Shown here: piece after piece, positions 47,262 through 55,483 of the stretch
Numbering within the stretch: position 1 is the first letter of the stretch
How the letters are laid out: each line of letters opens with the position of its first letter
Source of the DNA: Streptomyces neyagawaensis
GTDB taxonomy: Bacteria; Actinomycetota; Actinomycetes; Streptomycetales; Streptomycetaceae
Reading direction: 5' to 3'
Length of the DNA: 64,000 bases
Assembly (NCBI RefSeq): GCF_023516595.1
Contig: NZ_JAMGBG010000069.1
Coordinates: 62,001-126,000, forward strand
The notes under the pieces: model-generated
What the model saw: the letters and a program-made list of their open reading frames with translations, nothing else
Told to the model about the DNA's origin: nothing
Database searches by the model: none
Made by a program: the position numbers and the translations under genes

Positions 47262-47627
47262 CTACTCCGAGGCGGAGAGCAAGGCGTCCAACGCCGCCCG
47301 AGCCTCGCCGATTCCGAGGCGCCACTCGTCACTCCGAAGGACCGCGGTGTCCCACTCGACCACCGGTTCGGCACCGGTCACGCAGTACCCGTAGACCTGG
47401 TGGGCCACCCGCTCGGTGAGGAGTTGGTCGTAGTGGAACGTCCCCTCGAAAGCCGCCCAGGCCACCGCCCGCGTGTCCACGCAGACCCGCCGAAGGGCTA
47501 CTTACGTGTACTGGCGCAGATCGAGCGAGACGTCATGGAAGTCGAGGTCGTACGACACCACACCGAGCCGCTCGACAGCGTCGGGCTGCTCCAGCAGAGG
47601 GACGAGAGCTCACGCCTCGTCGGTCAC
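47262..47627 (-). pseudogene. Small hypothetical gene broken by two in-frame stops
   Basis: One continuous frame reads VTDEA, a TGA (47610-47612), then ALVPLLEQPDAVERLGVVSYDLDFHDVSLDLRQYT, a TAA (47502-47504), then VALRRVCVDTRAVAWAAFEGTFHYDQLL and on to LDALLSASE. All three parts have normal codon usage, so this was probably one protein of about 120 residues. CGA-to-TGA and TAC-to-TAA changes would explain the stops. Alternatively only the 72-residue end from GTG 47480 is still made. The family is not recognised. Confidence 0.55.
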
Positions 47628-47807
47628 TCCGGCACCGCCGTCACCGAAGGAGGTCTACCGGAAGCAGATCTCCGGCCCGTGATCCAGACCGAGGCCGTCA
47701 TCATGGATGGCATCTTCGGTGCCGTCCGGCAGCAGCCGTAACCGTCGCGTGGACACGCGGCAAGCACTCAGGAATCCATAGTCACGCAGTGAGACACGCA
47801 GCAACGT

Positions 47808-47842
47808 CAGAGGGCCCTTACCGATACGGTAAGGGCCCTCTG
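47808..47842 (-). terminator. Terminator hairpin after tRNA-Pro
   Basis: Perfect 16-base arms (CAGAGGGCCCTTACCG and complement) with a 3-base ATA loop lie 17 bases beyond the tRNA 3' end. It is the cleanest terminator-type structure in the window. Confidence 0.85.
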
Positions 47843-47858
47843 GCCTGCTACTTAGCTG

Positions 47859-47932
47859 TCGGGGTGGCGGGATTTGAACCCACGACCTCTTCGTCCCGAA
47901 CGAAGCGCGCTGCCAAGCTGCGCTACACCCCG
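47859..47932 (-). tRNA. tRNA-Pro (anticodon CGG)
   Basis: 74 bases: acceptor arms CGGGGTG/CACCCCG, D-loop with AGCTTGGCAGCGC, anticodon arm CTTCG-TTCGGGA-CGAAG (anticodon CGG), T-arm GTGGG-TTCAAAT-CCCGC, discriminator A; CCA is not encoded. It stands at the boundary between the variable 36.8-47.7 kb segment and conserved genes. tRNA genes often serve as integration sites, but no repeat of its 3' end was noticed. Confidence 0.97.
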
Positions 47933-47961
47933 ATTGTCGCTGCTTGTCGCGGCGACGTCGT

Positions 47962-48795
47962 TTACTTTAGCCCACCGGGGGCTGGAGACGAAATCCGGTT
48001 TTCGGGGCGGCGATCATGGCGGCCCGGGCGGCCTCGGCGGGGGCGGACGCAGTCGGGGCGGAGGTGGTCGACGGCGACCAGGACGAGGGCGAGGGCGTAG
48101 AGGGCGAGGCCCATGAGCAGGGCGTTTCCGAGGACGCTCTTGTATCCGTGCCGGTCGACATCCAGGAACGGGTAGAGGTACGGCGCCGGCCAGTCGGGGG
48201 TCAGCAGCGCCGCGCGGCCCAGCGTGAACGCCAGGAACGCCATCGGGTAGAGCGTCCAGACCACCGCGTGGCCCAGTCGCAGGGCCGCCGGGCGGGTCAG
48301 GAAGAGCCAGTCCGCCACCACGGCCGCGGGGATCGCCGTGTGGAACGCCAGGTTCGTCAGGGCGTGCCACCCCGTTGGCGTCACCGGAGCCCCCGTCGAC
48401 GTCATCGTCATCGAGAAGGGCGTCGCGTCCCTCATCAGGACCAAGTGGTAGACCAGGGCCGCGACCATGACGTACAGGACCGTGCCCCCCGTCGCCAGTG
48501 GCGGCAGCGGGCGGCGCGCGGCCCACGCGCGGCGGGACGACGCGGCGAAGACCAGCGCCACCAGCACCGTGCTCTGGACCGAGAAATGGCTGAGGACACG
48601 CAAGGGGCTGCCCGCGACCATCTCGATCAGCACGGTCAGGGCCGCTGTCAGTGCCACCAGGGCGCGGAACGCCGCCGCCAGCGGGCGTCGAGTCGGTGCC
48701 ACCACTGCCGTCGCGGGCACGATGGACGTCACCGGTGCGGGGATGCCCGAGATCGCGGGCAGGTCTGGGATGTCCCTGGGTATCGGTGCGGTCAT
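47962..48795 (-). CDS. Pr6Pr (FAR-17a/AIG1-like) membrane protein
   Basis: 277 residues with six helices (AFRALVALTAALTVLIEMV; VQSTVLVALVFAASS; GTVLYVMVAALVYHLVLM; HTAIPAAVVADWLFL; HAVVWTLYPMAFLAF; GNALLMGLALYALALVLV). WHALTNLAFHTAIPA and PYLYPFLDVDRHGY are typical of the Pr6Pr family, related to eukaryotic AIG1 fatty-acid hydrolases; an enzymatic role is plausible via the conserved His/Thr but unproven. The first 35 residues are a variable Pro/Val leader. ATG 48795 has no ribosome-binding site. It ends 30 bases before the tRNA-Pro gene. Confidence 0.85.
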   Translation of the reverse strand: MTAPIPRDIPDLPAISGIPAPVTSIVPATAVVAPTRRPLAAAFRALVALTAALTVLIEMVAGSPLRVLSHFSVQSTVLVALVFAASSRRAWAARRPLPPLATGGTVLYVMVAALVYHLVLMRDATPFSMTMTSTGAPVTPTGWHALTNLAFHTAIPAAVVADWLFLTRPAALRLGHAVVWTLYPMAFLAFTLGRAALLTPDWPAPYLYPFLDVDRHGYKSVLGNALLMGLALYALALVLVAVDHLRPDCVRPRRGRPGRHDRRPENRISSPAPGGLK

Positions 48796-48854
48796 GCGCT
48801 CACGCTAGGCCGCACCGACATACCGGGCGATTCGGGACGACCCGTATGGGTGGT

Positions 48855-48896
48855 CAGCGGCCAGCGGCCAGCGGCCAGCGGCCAGCGGCCAGGGAT
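48855..48896. repeat. Heptanucleotide array, 6 copies of CAGCGGC
   Basis: Six perfect units lie between the Pr6Pr start and the metallophosphoesterase stop, followed by looser CCAGAGG repeats to 48960. A seven-base period is unrelated to coding. Confidence 0.9.
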
Positions 48897-48982
48897 TCAG
48901 AGGCCAGGGGCAGAGGACCAGAGGGGATGAGGGCAGAGGCCAGAGGGGTGAGGCCAGAGGGCGGGCGGCGGCGCTCCCCGCC

Positions 48983-49912
48983 CTACTCCTCCCTCTCCAC
49001 CAACGTAAGCAGCGACGCCTCCGGAGGGCAGGCGAAGCGGACCGGGGTGTAGCGGTTGGTGCCGCAGCCCGCGGAGACGTGCATGTAGGCCGTGTGGTCG
49101 TCGACCGTGTGCGTGGAGAGGCCCTTGACGCGGCCCGTGTCGAGGTCGCAGTTGGTGACGAGCGCCCCGTAGAAGGGGATGCACAGCTGTCCGCCGTGGG
49201 TGTGGCCGGCCAGGATCAAGGGGTAGCCGTCGGCGGTGAACGCGTCCAGCGACCGCAGGTACGGCGCGTGGACCACGCCGAGGGAGAGGTCGGCCGACTC
49301 GGAGGGGCCGCCGGCGACCCGGTCGTAGCGGTCCCGCTTGATGTGCGGGTCGTCCAGGCCGGTGAGCTCCACCGACATGCCCTCGATCTTCAGCGTGCCG
49401 CGGGTGTTCGTGAGGTTGAGCCAGCCCGCGCCGTCGAAGCCGTCCCGCAGGTCCTCCCACGGGTTGTGGATCGCGCCGACCACCGGCTTGTTGCCGTTCA
49501 GACCGTGGCGGCCCTGTGCCTTCTCCATCAGATACCGCGCGGGGTTGCGCAGCTTGGGGCCGTAGTAGTCGTTCGACCCGAAGACATAGGCGCCCGGGAA
49601 CTCCATCAGCGGGCCCAGCGCGTCCAGCACCTCCGGGACGCCCTCGGGGTCCGACAGATTGTCCCCGGTGTTGATCACGAAGTCGGGGCGCAGCCCGGCC
49701 AGGGAGCGCAGCCAGCGCTGCTTCTTGCGCTGTCCGCTCACCATGTGAATGTCGGAGACCTGGAGTATGCGCAGCGGTCGCATCCCCGGTGGCAGCACCG
49801 GCACCGTCACCCGCCGCAGCCGGAACGAACGGGCCTCGAAACCCGCCGCGTACAACACTCCGGCGGCACCGGCCGCCGCGATCCCCAGAGGTACTCCGTA
49901 ACGCGCTCGCAT
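48983..49912 (-). CDS. Membrane-anchored metallophosphoesterase
   Basis: 309 residues. The N-terminal helix (GVPLGIAAAGAAGVLYAAGF) anchors or exports it. Calcineurin-type metal motifs are complete: D-x-H in VSDIHMV, GDN in NTGDNLSD, GSND (GN-equivalent) in VFGSNDYYG, H in VVHAPYL and GHTHGG. Relatives include YkuE-type phosphodiesterases acting on cell-envelope substrates. CGTNRYTPVRFACPPE is the conserved C-terminus. ATG 49912 has no clear ribosome-binding site. It is divergent from yqeY across a gap with two DnaA boxes. Confidence 0.92.
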   Translation of the reverse strand: MRARYGVPLGIAAAGAAGVLYAAGFEARSFRLRRVTVPVLPPGMRPLRILQVSDIHMVSGQRKKQRWLRSLAGLRPDFVINTGDNLSDPEGVPEVLDALGPLMEFPGAYVFGSNDYYGPKLRNPARYLMEKAQGRHGLNGNKPVVGAIHNPWEDLRDGFDGAGWLNLTNTRGTLKIEGMSVELTGLDDPHIKRDRYDRVAGGPSESADLSLGVVHAPYLRSLDAFTADGYPLILAGHTHGGQLCIPFYGALVTNCDLDTGRVKGLSTHTVDDHTAYMHVSAGCGTNRYTPVRFACPPEASLLTLVEREE

Positions 49913-49952
49913 GCGTCCATCGTGTCAGACCCCGGCGAGGCGCCGCGCAGCC

Positions 49953-50004
49953 TGTGGACAACCGTGCTGCGGCCTCACCGATCGCCAACTCGGCCTGTGG
50001 ACAA
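49953..50004. promoter_or_regulatory. Two perfect DnaA boxes
   Basis: TGTGGACAA (complement of TTGTCCACA) at 49953-49961 and 49996-50004, same orientation, 43 bases apart, in the metallophosphoesterase-yqeY gap. Confidence 0.55.
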
Positions 50005-50087
50005 CCGACTCCGGATCCGGTCTCCCGAAGCGCCCCCGTTCCGCACACACCGGCGAAATCAAGGCGCGCCTCCCGCACCACACCTGC

Positions 50088-50093
50088 GACAAT
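50088..50093 (+). promoter_or_regulatory. Extended -10 of a leaderless yqeY transcript
   Basis: TGCGACAAT, with GACAAT as -10, ends 7 bases before ATG 50101, and no ribosome-binding site is present. Confidence 0.5.
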
Positions 50094-50100
50094 CAACCGC

Positions 50101-50565
50101 ATGACCACGCTCAAGTCGAAGCTGCAGGAAGACCTCAACGCCGCGATCAAGGAGCGCGACGAGCTCCGCTCCTCGACGCTCCGGCTGACGCTCGCCGCGA
50201 TCACCAAGGAAGAGGTCGCCGGTAAGGAGAAGCGCGAGCTCTCCGACGACGAGGTCCTCAAGGTGATCACCAAGGAGGCCAAGAAGCGCCGCGAGGCCGC
50301 GGACGCGTTCGCCCAGGGTGGTCGGGCCGAGTCGGCGGAGCGGGAGAAGGCCGAGGGCGAGGTCCTCGCCGAGTACCTGCCCAAGCAGCTCTCCGACGAG
50401 GAGCTGAAGCAGATCGTCGTCCAGGCCGTCGAGGAGGCGAAGGCGGCCGGCGCCGAGGGACCCCGCGCGATGGGTCAGGTCATGAAGATCGTCAACCCGA
50501 AGGTGGCCGGTCTCGCCGAGGGCGGCCGCGTCGCCGCGATCGTCAAGCAGCAGCTCGCGGGCTGA
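50101..50565 (+). CDS. yqeY: GatB/YqeY domain protein
   Basis: 154 residues, helical and charged: LKSKLQEDLNAAIKERDELRSSTLRLTLAAI at the start and EYLPKQLSDEEL, GPRAMGQVMKIVNPKV, RVAAIVKQQLAG at the end, all typical of YqeY. The C-terminal region resembles the tRNA-binding tail of GatB, suggesting RNA or tRNA contact; the precise role is unknown. ATG 50101 lacks a ribosome-binding site and is probably at the 5' end of its mRNA. It converges on the penicillin-binding protein gene. Confidence 0.94.
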   Translation: MTTLKSKLQEDLNAAIKERDELRSSTLRLTLAAITKEEVAGKEKRELSDDEVLKVITKEAKKRREAADAFAQGGRAESAEREKAEGEVLAEYLPKQLSDEELKQIVVQAVEEAKAAGAEGPRAMGQVMKIVNPKVAGLAEGGRVAAIVKQQLAG

Positions 50566-50830
50566 GCAGGAGCACTCCAGCTGGCCGAGCCGCTTGATCC
50601 GGTCTAGCGGGTCGAGCCGCTCGACCGGCTGGGCCTGTGAGCCCCGCCCCGAGTCCTTCGGGGCATCCGGCCCCCGAGCGGCTGTGTCTCCGAGCCCGGC
50701 CTCAGTCCTCCACGCCTGGAGCGGTGAGCCGCCCTCCGGAGCCCTGGGCTTCCGGGCTGTCCGGGCCCCGGGCTGTCCGGACCCCGCGCGGCTGTTCCCC
50801 CGAGCGACGGAGCCTGCGGTCACGCGAGCC

Positions 50831-50879
50831 ATACGGCGGTGGGGCGCCCCTTCCCAGAAAGGGCGCCCCACCGCCGTAT
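50831..50879. terminator. Bidirectional terminator between yqeY and the PBP gene
   Basis: Perfect 19-base arms (ATACGGCGGTGGGGCGCCC and complement) with an 11-base loop lie 40 bases after the PBP stop, in a convergent gap of 353 bases that otherwise shows no gene. Confidence 0.85.
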
Positions 50880-50918
50880 CCACAGGTGCCCGGGGTTTGT
50901 CGGCCCCGGCGGAGGAAC

Positions 50919-53204
50919 TCAGCGGCCGAAGCCTCCGCCACCGTTCCCGTTCCCCCTGTTCCCGCCGTTCGTCTGGCCCTGGATCCAACCCTCCGGGATG
51001 GTGAACTCGGGCGTCGGGAACGTACCGCCGTCGGTGCCGCCGATGAAGCCGTCGTCGCCTCGGCCTCCGTTCCCACCGCCGTTCCCGTTGTCGTCCCGGT
51101 CGCGATCGCGGTCACGACCGCGCGGACGGTCCTCGGGGAGCGGGACGGTGGTGAAGCCGGGGGCGGGTTCGCCGGCCAGCGCGCCGGCCATCATGTCGCG
51201 CCAGATCGGACCCGGGACCTTGCCGCCGAAGACCTTGCCGTAGTCGACACCGCCGATGGTGATCTCCACCATGGGACGCTTGTGGGCCGGGTCGCCCACC
51301 CAGACCGCGCCCGCCATGTTCGGGGTGTAGCCCACGAACCAGGCCGCGTAACGGCCGTCCGTCGTACCGGTCTTACCGGCGCTCGGGCGGCTCGGGCCGA
51401 GGCCCGCCTCCGTACCCGTACCGTCCTCGACCACGCCCTTCAGCAGGGTGTTGATGGTGTCGGCGGTGTTCTCCGACATCGCGCGGGAGCACGTCGACTT
51501 CGGGACCTCCAGAGACTTCGACTTCTCGCCGACGCGCTGGGTGATCGACTCGATGGCGATCGGCGTGCAGTACATGCCGCGCGCGGCGAACGTCGCGTAC
51601 GCGTTGGCCATGGTCAGCGGGGACATCTCCTGGGTGCCCAGCGCGATCGACGGGTTCTGGCCCATCTTCGCGCCGTCGGCCCGGTCGGCGCCCATCTTCC
51701 CGGCCATCTCCGTCACCGGGCAGATGCCGATGTCCGCGATCATCTGGACGAAGTAGGTGTTGACCGAGAGCGCCGTCGCCTTCCGCAGCGAGTACGGGCC
51801 GACCTCGGCCGTGTTCTCGTTGCTGAGATCGGTGCCGTCCGTATTCACCCAGTTCTTGCCGCCGCACACCGAGATCGGGCTCGGGTACTCCATCTTGTAC
51901 GGCGCGGAGTACGTCTTGCCCGGGGACATGCCGCCCTCCAGGGCCGCCGCGGCCACGATCGGCTTGAACGTCGAACCGGGCTGGTAGCCCGCGCCGCCGC
52001 CCATGCTCTTGTCGACCGAGAGATTTATCGTCGTCTCGTTCTGCTTGACGTCCATGCCGTACGGCCGGGACTGGCCCATCGCGAGGATCTTGCCGGTGCC
52101 GGGCTCCACGACGGTGGCCGCGGTCGCCACCTCGTCCTTCTGGTAGACGTGGTTCTTGATGGACCGCTGGGTGGACTTCTGGGCCTTCGGGTCCATCGTC
52201 GTCCGGATCGTGAGGCCGCCCTGGTTCCAGGTCTTGGCCCGGTCCTTCTTCGTCTTGCCGAAGACCGGATCGTTCAGGAAGACCTCGCGGACGTAGTCGC
52301 AGAAGAAGCCCGCGCCCTTGACGGCCGTGATGCAGCCGTTCTTCGGCTTGCTGACGTCCAGGCCGAGCTTCTTCTTCTTGGCCTTGTCTGCCTCCGACTG
52401 CGAGATGTCGCCCACATCAGCCATGCGCTGCAGCACGACATTGCGCCGCTTGGTGGCCTCCTGCGGGTCGTTCACCGGGTCGTAGCGGCTCGGTGACTGC
52501 ACGATGCCGGCGAGGAGCGCGGCCTCGTCGACATCCAGGTCCTTGGCCGACTTGGAGAAGTAGCGGCGGGAGGCCGCCTCGACGCCGTAGGCCTGCTGAC
52601 CGAAGAACGTGATGTTGAGGTAGTTCTCCAGGATCTTCTTCTTGCCCAGCTCCTCCTCGAGCTGGATCGCCTTCTTCAGCTCGTTGATCTTCCGGCCGAG
52701 GGTCTGCTGAGTGGCCTCGGCGACCTTCGTCGGGTCGTCACCGGCCTCCTCCACCGCCACGTTCTTCACCAGCTGCTGCGTCAGCGTGGACGCACCCTGG
52801 GTGACGCCGCCGTCCTGCGCGTTCCGGTTGAGCGCGCGCAGCACGCCCTTCAGGTCGATCGCGCCGTGCTGGTAGAAACGCGCGTCCTCGATGGCGACGA
52901 TCGCCTTCTGCATGTACGGCGAGATCTCCTTGAGATCGACCACCGTACGGTCGCGGGAGTAGACGCTGGCGATCTGGTCGCCCTTGCTGTCCAGGATCGT
53001 GGTGCGCTGGCTCAGCGGCGGCTGCTTGAGGTTGGCCGGGAGCTCGTCGAATCCCTCGACCGACCCCTTGGCGGCCAGCCCCAGGGCACCGACTGCGGGC
53101 AGCGCGATGCCCGCCATGACGGCGCCCGCGAGCACGCTGACACCGAGGAACTTGGCGGCCTGCTGCGTGGAGGACAGACCACCGCCCGAGCGCTTGTTTG
53201 GCAT
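50919..53204 (-). CDS. Class A penicillin-binding protein (transglycosylase/transpeptidase)
   Basis: 761 residues. A membrane anchor (VSVLAGAVMAGIALPAVGAL, 22-41) is followed by the GT51 transglycosylase with catalytic E106 in AIEDARFYQHGAID and TLTQQLVKN. The transpeptidase has S411 in GSTFKP, SVN near 469 and KTGTTDG near 602. The C-terminus is an Arg/Asp then Gly/Asn-rich tail without PASTA domains. It polymerises and cross-links peptidoglycan outside the membrane. It lies divergent from wblA as in other streptomycetes, separated by 407 bases. ATG 53204 is the conserved start. Confidence 0.96.
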   Translation of the reverse strand: MPNKRSGGGLSSTQQAAKFLGVSVLAGAVMAGIALPAVGALGLAAKGSVEGFDELPANLKQPPLSQRTTILDSKGDQIASVYSRDRTVVDLKEISPYMQKAIVAIEDARFYQHGAIDLKGVLRALNRNAQDGGVTQGASTLTQQLVKNVAVEEAGDDPTKVAEATQQTLGRKINELKKAIQLEEELGKKKILENYLNITFFGQQAYGVEAASRRYFSKSAKDLDVDEAALLAGIVQSPSRYDPVNDPQEATKRRNVVLQRMADVGDISQSEADKAKKKKLGLDVSKPKNGCITAVKGAGFFCDYVREVFLNDPVFGKTKKDRAKTWNQGGLTIRTTMDPKAQKSTQRSIKNHVYQKDEVATAATVVEPGTGKILAMGQSRPYGMDVKQNETTINLSVDKSMGGGAGYQPGSTFKPIVAAAALEGGMSPGKTYSAPYKMEYPSPISVCGGKNWVNTDGTDLSNENTAEVGPYSLRKATALSVNTYFVQMIADIGICPVTEMAGKMGADRADGAKMGQNPSIALGTQEMSPLTMANAYATFAARGMYCTPIAIESITQRVGEKSKSLEVPKSTCSRAMSENTADTINTLLKGVVEDGTGTEAGLGPSRPSAGKTGTTDGRYAAWFVGYTPNMAGAVWVGDPAHKRPMVEITIGGVDYGKVFGGKVPGPIWRDMMAGALAGEPAPGFTTVPLPEDRPRGRDRDRDRDDNGNGGGNGGRGDDGFIGGTDGGTFPTPEFTIPEGWIQGQTNGGNRGNGNGGGGFGR

Positions 53205-53611
53205 GGAGGCAGCCTACGTTCTCATTCGCCGGACACACGTATAGGCCTTGGCCTAAGCTGCTCTCAACTGTCACAACCGTTGGCCCTTGTATCAAGTACG
53301 TCCGACGAGCCCGAATCGTTCCGACGTTCTTCCGATTTTTTCCGGGGCTGTGTCCGAATTCGCCTTGCGTGTCATTCGGTGTCCGTTGTGACGCATGTCA
53401 ACTGTCCCGATCTGTCGGGATAGTCACGTATGCCCTCGGGTCACTCCCGCGGGTGATCTGCCGCTTACGCATAGTCCGTTCGGGCCATTCAAGATTGGGC
53501 CCGAAGGGGGTGTTGCGCTGTGCCCTCCTTCCGTAACGTCCTCAACTGGCGGCGGTGAATATGCCGCTGCCGCCGTGGGGGAGCCTCGATTCGGGAGAGG
53601 ACGGCGCCGGT
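53205..53611. other. Long divergent regulatory region before wblA
   Basis: 407 bases, less GC-rich than the surroundings in places (TTCTTCCGATTTTTTCC near 53330, TGTCAACTGTCCCGATCTG near 53397). No gene is seen. A long 5' region is expected for a developmentally controlled wbl gene. The frame could start at ATG 53561 instead, but 53612 matches the usual 112-residue protein. Confidence 0.5.
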
Positions 53612-53950
53612 ATGGGCTGGGTAACCGACTGGAGTGCGCAGGCTGCCTGCCGCACTACCGATCCGGATGAACTGTTCGTTCAAGGAGCAGCGCAGAACAG
53701 GGCCAAGGCGGTGTGCACCGGATGCCCGGTGCGGACGGAGTGCCTGGCGGACGCGCTGGACAACCGCGTCGAATTCGGCGTGTGGGGAGGAATGACGGAG
53801 CGCGAGCGCCGCGCACTGCTGCGCAGGCGACCGACTGTCACCTCGTGGCGCCGTCTCCTCGAGACCGCGCGCACGGAGTACGAGCGTGGCGCGGGCATTC
53901 TGCCGCTCGACGATGACGAGATGTACGAGAACTACGCGGCGGTGAGCTAG
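53612..53950 (+). CDS. wblA: WhiB-like Fe-S regulator WblA
   Basis: 112 residues. The [4Fe-4S] ligands are C13, C35, C38 and C44 (C-x21-C-x2-C-x5-C), the turn motif GVWGG is at 56-60, and a basic DNA-contact region (ERRALLRRRP) follows. WblA controls the switch from growth to sporulation and represses antibiotic production in streptomycetes; the sequence closely matches my memory of the S. coelicolor protein. ATG 53612 has GGGAGAGG 11 bases upstream. It lies next to the paired ArsA-like ATPase genes, a conserved neighbourhood. Confidence 0.95.
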   Translation: MGWVTDWSAQAACRTTDPDELFVQGAAQNRAKAVCTGCPVRTECLADALDNRVEFGVWGGMTERERRALLRRRPTVTSWRRLLETARTEYERGAGILPLDDDEMYENYAAVS

Positions 53951-54076
53951 AGGACGAGACCCTTGCGGGTCCCGTCCGTCCAGGGCGCCCTTGAGGTGTC
54001 GGCGCGTCGGGCAGGTGTGCCGGCTCTCGGGTGCCCCGAGACACCGTTCAGTTGTAGGTCAGTGATCGTTCGTCGG

Positions 54077-55483
54077 TCAGTCGTCCGTGGTGGGCAGTTC
54101 CGGCCGTACGGTCGCGAGTCGGTCCCCGATGTCCCGCAGGCCAGCCAGGTCGTGGACATCGCCGGGCAGCGCGGCCACTTCGGCCACCGCCACCTCGGGA
54201 TGCAGCGCGGTGAAGCGGTCACGCGTGCGCCGCTCACGGGAGAGCAGCCGCATCCGCTCGGCGTGCAGCCTGAGCAGACCTGCGGTCAGCCGCTCGACGG
54301 CGCGGTCCGGGGCGGGGGAGCCGTCCTGGGCGCCTGTGGATGCGGGAGATTCTGAACTGCCGGACGTTTCGGGAGAGTTACGAACTGCTTTCCCGTCCAT
54401 CTGATCCACAATGCGGGGCTCGTCAAGATTTTCCGCGGCGGCGAGCGCGCGCTCGGCGGACAGCTGGGCCGCGCCGCTGCCGTGGACGCGGTTGAGCACC
54501 AGACCGGCCAGCGGCATGTCCTCGGCGGCCAGCCGCTCCACGAAGTACGCCGCCTCCCGCAACGCGTCCCGCTCCGGCGCGGCCACCACCAGGAACGCCG
54601 TACCGGGAGCCTGGAGCAGCTTGTACGTGGCGTCCGCGCGGGTACGGAAACCGCCGAACATGGAGTCCATCGCGGCCACGAACGTCTGTACGTCCTTGAG
54701 CAGTTGACCGCCGAGCAGCTTGCCCAGGGCGCCCGTCATCATCGACATGCCGACGTTCAGGAACTTCATCCCGGCCCGCCCGCCGACCTTCGCGGGCGCC
54801 AGCAGCACCCGGATCAGCTTGCCGTCCAGGAACGAGCCCAGCCGCTTCGGGGCGTCCAGGAAGTCCAGCGCCGAACGTGACGGCGGGGTGTCGACGATGA
54901 TCAGGTCCCACTCGTCGCGGGACCGCAGCTGACCCAGCTTCTCCATCGCCATGTACTCCTGCGTGCCCGCGAAGCCGGCGGAGAGCGACTGGTAGAAGGG
55001 ATTGCTCAGGATCGCCGACGCCCGGTCCGGGTCCGCGTGCGCCTCGACGATCTCGTCGAACGTGCGCTTCATGTCGAGCATCATGGCGTGCAGTTCACCG
55101 CCCGCCCGTCGCCCACCGTCCTCGGCCGAGTCGTCGGCCGAGTCGTCGGGTGAGTCGTCGGGCGAGGACTCTCGCCGGTCCTCGACGCCCTTCACCCGGC
55201 GCGGGGTGTTGTCCAGCGAGTCGATGCCCATGGACTGGGCGAGCCGCCGGGCCGGGTCGATGGTCAGCACGACCACCTTCCGGCCGCGCTCCGCGGCCCG
55301 CAGCCCCAGGGCCGCCGCCGTGGTCGTCTTGCCGACGCCGCCCGCGCCGCAACACACCACGATGCGGGTCTCGGGGTCGTCGAGCAGCGGGTCGATCGCG
55401 AGGGGGCGGATCGAGTTGATCGCGCGATGTCCGTCCGGGGCGTGGGCCGAGTCGTGCGGGGCGGCGGCCGGGTCCGAAGTCAT
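54077..55483 (-). CDS. ArsA-family ATPase, second of a pair
   Basis: 468 residues. A deviant Walker A with signature lysine, CCGAGGVGKTTTAA (about 42-55), switch I LTIDPARRLAQSMG, and Walker B LIIVDTPPSRSALDFL place it with ArsA/Get3 ATPases. An acidic Ser/Asp insert (SSPDDSPDDSADDSAEDGG) sits near 105-123. The C-terminal part has a Met-rich segment (MKFLNVGMSMMTGALGKLLGG) and a helical end. No arsenite cysteines are evident, so arsenic transport is unlikely; a targeting or regulatory ATPase is more probable. It overlaps the first ATPase gene (ATGA); the two may form a heterodimer. Confidence 0.92.
   Translation of the reverse strand: MTSDPAAAPHDSAHAPDGHRAINSIRPLAIDPLLDDPETRIVVCCGAGGVGKTTTAAALGLRAAERGRKVVVLTIDPARRLAQSMGIDSLDNTPRRVKGVEDRRESSPDDSPDDSADDSAEDGGRRAGGELHAMMLDMKRTFDEIVEAHADPDRASAILSNPFYQSLSAGFAGTQEYMAMEKLGQLRSRDEWDLIIVDTPPSRSALDFLDAPKRLGSFLDGKLIRVLLAPAKVGGRAGMKFLNVGMSMMTGALGKLLGGQLLKDVQTFVAAMDSMFGGFRTRADATYKLLQAPGTAFLVVAAPERDALREAAYFVERLAAEDMPLAGLVLNRVHGSGAAQLSAERALAAAENLDEPRIVDQMDGKAVRNSPETSGSSESPASTGAQDGSPAPDRAVERLTAGLLRLHAERMRLLSRERRTRDRFTALHPEVAVAEVAALPGDVHDLAGLRDIGDRLATVRPELPTTDD

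Noticed and set aside
49953..50004. Replication origin based on DnaA boxes
   Set aside because: Only two boxes, no AT-rich unwinding region and no dnaA-dnaN genes; a regulatory or titration role is more likely.
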